DNA from: Undaria pinnatifida | Taxonomy: Eukaryota; Sar; Phaeophyceae; Laminariales; Alariaceae | DNA: 64,000 bases | Direction of reading: 5' to 3' | Assembly: GCA_012845835.1 (NCBI GenBank) | Contig: JABAKD010000010.1 | Location: forward strand, 17,495,204 to 17,559,203 | Part shown: piece by piece, positions 57,501 through 60,500 of the stretch | How the letters are laid out: every line of letters starts with the position of its first letter | How positions within the stretch are numbered: position 1 is the first letter of the stretch | Notes under the pieces: generated by a model | The model's input: the letters and a program-made list of their open reading frames with translations, nothing else | Databases searched by the model: none | What the model was told of the DNA's origin: nothing | Position numbers and translations under genes: made by a program

Positions 57501-60500
57501 CTTGGGTTGTTTGTGTTTTTCCCTAGGGTATTCCTCAGCTCCAGAGTGATTGGAGCCTGTCCTGTGATCACGGACTTGATTATGCGAGTTAATGTGAGAA
57601 CAACAACAACAACTGATTTTTTTTTTTGACTGGTCCAGGAGACCAGTAACGGCTAGCGTGGGTGTTTTTCAGGACGGTCGGACCATGATCGTCAGCGCTG
57701 TCCCGGTGGAGCAAAGGTGCTTCGGGGGCGGCGCGCCTAAGGCCGCTACCGATTGGAGGCAACTGTGCAGCGCGTGCCGAGGAAGGTGAGATTCCAAAAG
57801 AACGGGCACATGGTCTAAAACACCGGGAGCCTACGTCCTCGCGGGACATAGTGGTGTTTCCAAGCAAAGAACAAAATGGTGCGAGCACAATCGTTCCGCG
57901 TTGAGGGCGATGGTGATGATGAATGATGATGAGGAGGAGGATGATGATGGTGATGGTGATGATCATGATCATGATGGTGATGATGATGATGATGATGATA
58001 ATGATGATGAAGATGATGATGATGATGACGATGGTGATGACGATGATGACGATGATGACGATGATGATGATGATGGTGGTGGTGATGATGATGGTGATGA
58101 TGAATGATGGTGATGATGATGACAATGTTCATGATAATGTTCTCGCACTAGCTATTTTTCTAAAAATCTGACCCGCGCTTACAAAAAGGCTACAAAAATA
58201 TTTCCGGATGGAATAAAAAATACTGAAGCTGGACGTGCATGAGTGCTACGCGCCATCCATACATGGACTCATGCTGCCACTCGACAACCCATTTGCACCG
58301 GGCACGTAAAATATCTGAGACATCGTTATGTTTCGTCTCTACCTCCTATTGTGCGGATCATGCGCAGATCAGCACACCTCGTGATGAGTTGCAAGAAAGG
58401 GGGTGCCGAGGAAGCGTTCCGAGGAGTCTGCAGCTGCGTCACGGTTAGGCCTCCGGAATCGACTAGGCTCACCGCGTACGATCCGATAACTGGCGAGCAG
58501 GTAAAAACCCTTCCCCCAGAACCCTCCTTCAATGCACGAACACAAGAGACCACGCATAACATCGTCTAGCCGAAAGCTACGGCTAGGAGTCGACAAGAGT
58601 CACTCCCTATGATCCGTGAAAACTAACGAGCAGGTAAAGCTTCCAAGAGACTGCCATCGTGCTGCAGCAATCCGCCGTAGATAGCTATCTGTCATCGTCG
58701 CTGCTTGGTAGCGCAAGTCACATGACGCAGCAGCACCGTGTGTCGTTCTACGTCTCTCCTCATCAGCTGTACGCTCGCCGGTACGATCCGATATCAGGTG
58801 AGCAGGTAAAGCTCTCTCCGAATCGTTCGCCCACATGGACATAAGAGGCAAGGCGCAGTAGGCTAGATCAAGACTACGATACGGGGTTATAATATAACGC
58901 GCAACTGGTTAGACTGAAGGAAGCCTAGGCTAGGGGGGTGAGGGGGGGGGGGGGTGTGCTCTTTTCATGAATAACCGTACGTAGGTGTACGAAAAGAGGC
59001 AACCCATCCATTGTCATACCAGGTGCTCTCACATGAGAAATTTTGTTGTTGTAATAAACTTCGTAGCACCTAAAATAGAAGCAGCTCCTGAAAGAAAAAG
59101 AGGGCCTGAGTGGGCTTTGATACACAGCCCAACCTGAGCCAGCTCCAGCTCCAACTAAAGAGGAAGCTAGAAGAAGCATAGCTAAAAAGGGAGGTAACAC
59201 CTGAAAGTAAATACAAATTCGTTCTTTGTTTATTTCTCAGGTATACATGGCCGTCGAAGCAAAAAACCTAAGGAACTTCCTTCTAAACGATAGAGCAGCC
59301 GACAGCGTTACCGGAAATGCGGCGTCGAACGGCGAACGAAAATCGAAGCTGCTTGTGACCGCGGCTGCCCGTCTTCTGCCTCTTCCGTGGGACGCCATGC
59401 TCGGCTACGGGAACCCGAGGAGGGAGGTAACATTTTGTTGTTATCGTCGTTTCGCCGTCCGACATTGCACACGGTCTTCTCCTGTTTTTTTGGAAATGTT
59501 TACCTAACCCATCAACACAAGGGGGAGTAGTGACGTCTAACTAATAAATACCTGGCACTACATCAAAGCCAAATAGATTGAATTAATTTTCCATGCTTGA
59601 GGGATCCAGTGTGCAGTTTGAACATGCCAGTGTGAGCCTCAGCATCAATCACTCGTAAACATTTTCCAGAATGAAGAAAAAGAAAGCGTGGAGAAATGAG
59701 AACGTACATGTTGATGCTTCTACGTTAGCGAGCTGCCAATTTTTCCAATGGATAAAGGTACTGCCCATTTTGGATAAAACGTTTTTTCGGAAAAAAAATG
59801 ACGGAGCGCCTTAACCCATTTTGACCCAAAGTCGTCCGTCGACGTCACCGTTTGTTCTTGTTTCACGATACTAAACTACTTTTGTACCTGCTGCCTGCTG
59901 CAGGCCAATGGGTCTGGCCATCGAGTTGCGCTTTTAGTTTACACCTAACTCAGTTTTTTGGGTGACGTATTTGAAATAGAGCTTCTTTATAGGTTAGGAG
60001 CCCCAGAAACACCTCTACCGGAGCATGCATATATGCTATTTGTAGGTCTGTGTATCGGTGCCGATATTCTCCGATATATCGGACGATCCGATATATATAT
60101 ATATGTTGTATCAGGAAGTCGAGCCGATACTTTTGCCGGTATTTGAGCGTATGTTTTTTTTTACAGAGGAGGACGACATTCTCTAAGCAGCGAGAACGTA
60201 GAGCTTCCCGTGTACCTCCGTAACGTATGGGGTGTGTATACTCAGCTTTTGACGCATGCTACGATAGCGGGATCACGAGGTATACCGATTTTTGGCGAAA
60301 CGGTTTCTGAACGAGTTTGGCTTCCTTAACTCCAAAATATCGTCACACAATTTTTCGTTCACTTTTTTCGGGGAATATGTTTCGTTGTGTACCTTAGGGA
60401 CACGGGGATTTTCTCATCGGATATCGCTTTTTGGTTTTTCTCCAGATCAGTTCGTGGTCGAGGTATAGATCTCCTCAGGCCAAGAACCTTGCAGGGAAAA

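Noticed and set aside
57589..58132. Poly-Ile/His/Asp open frames
   Set aside because: Translations of a (GAT)n microsatellite.
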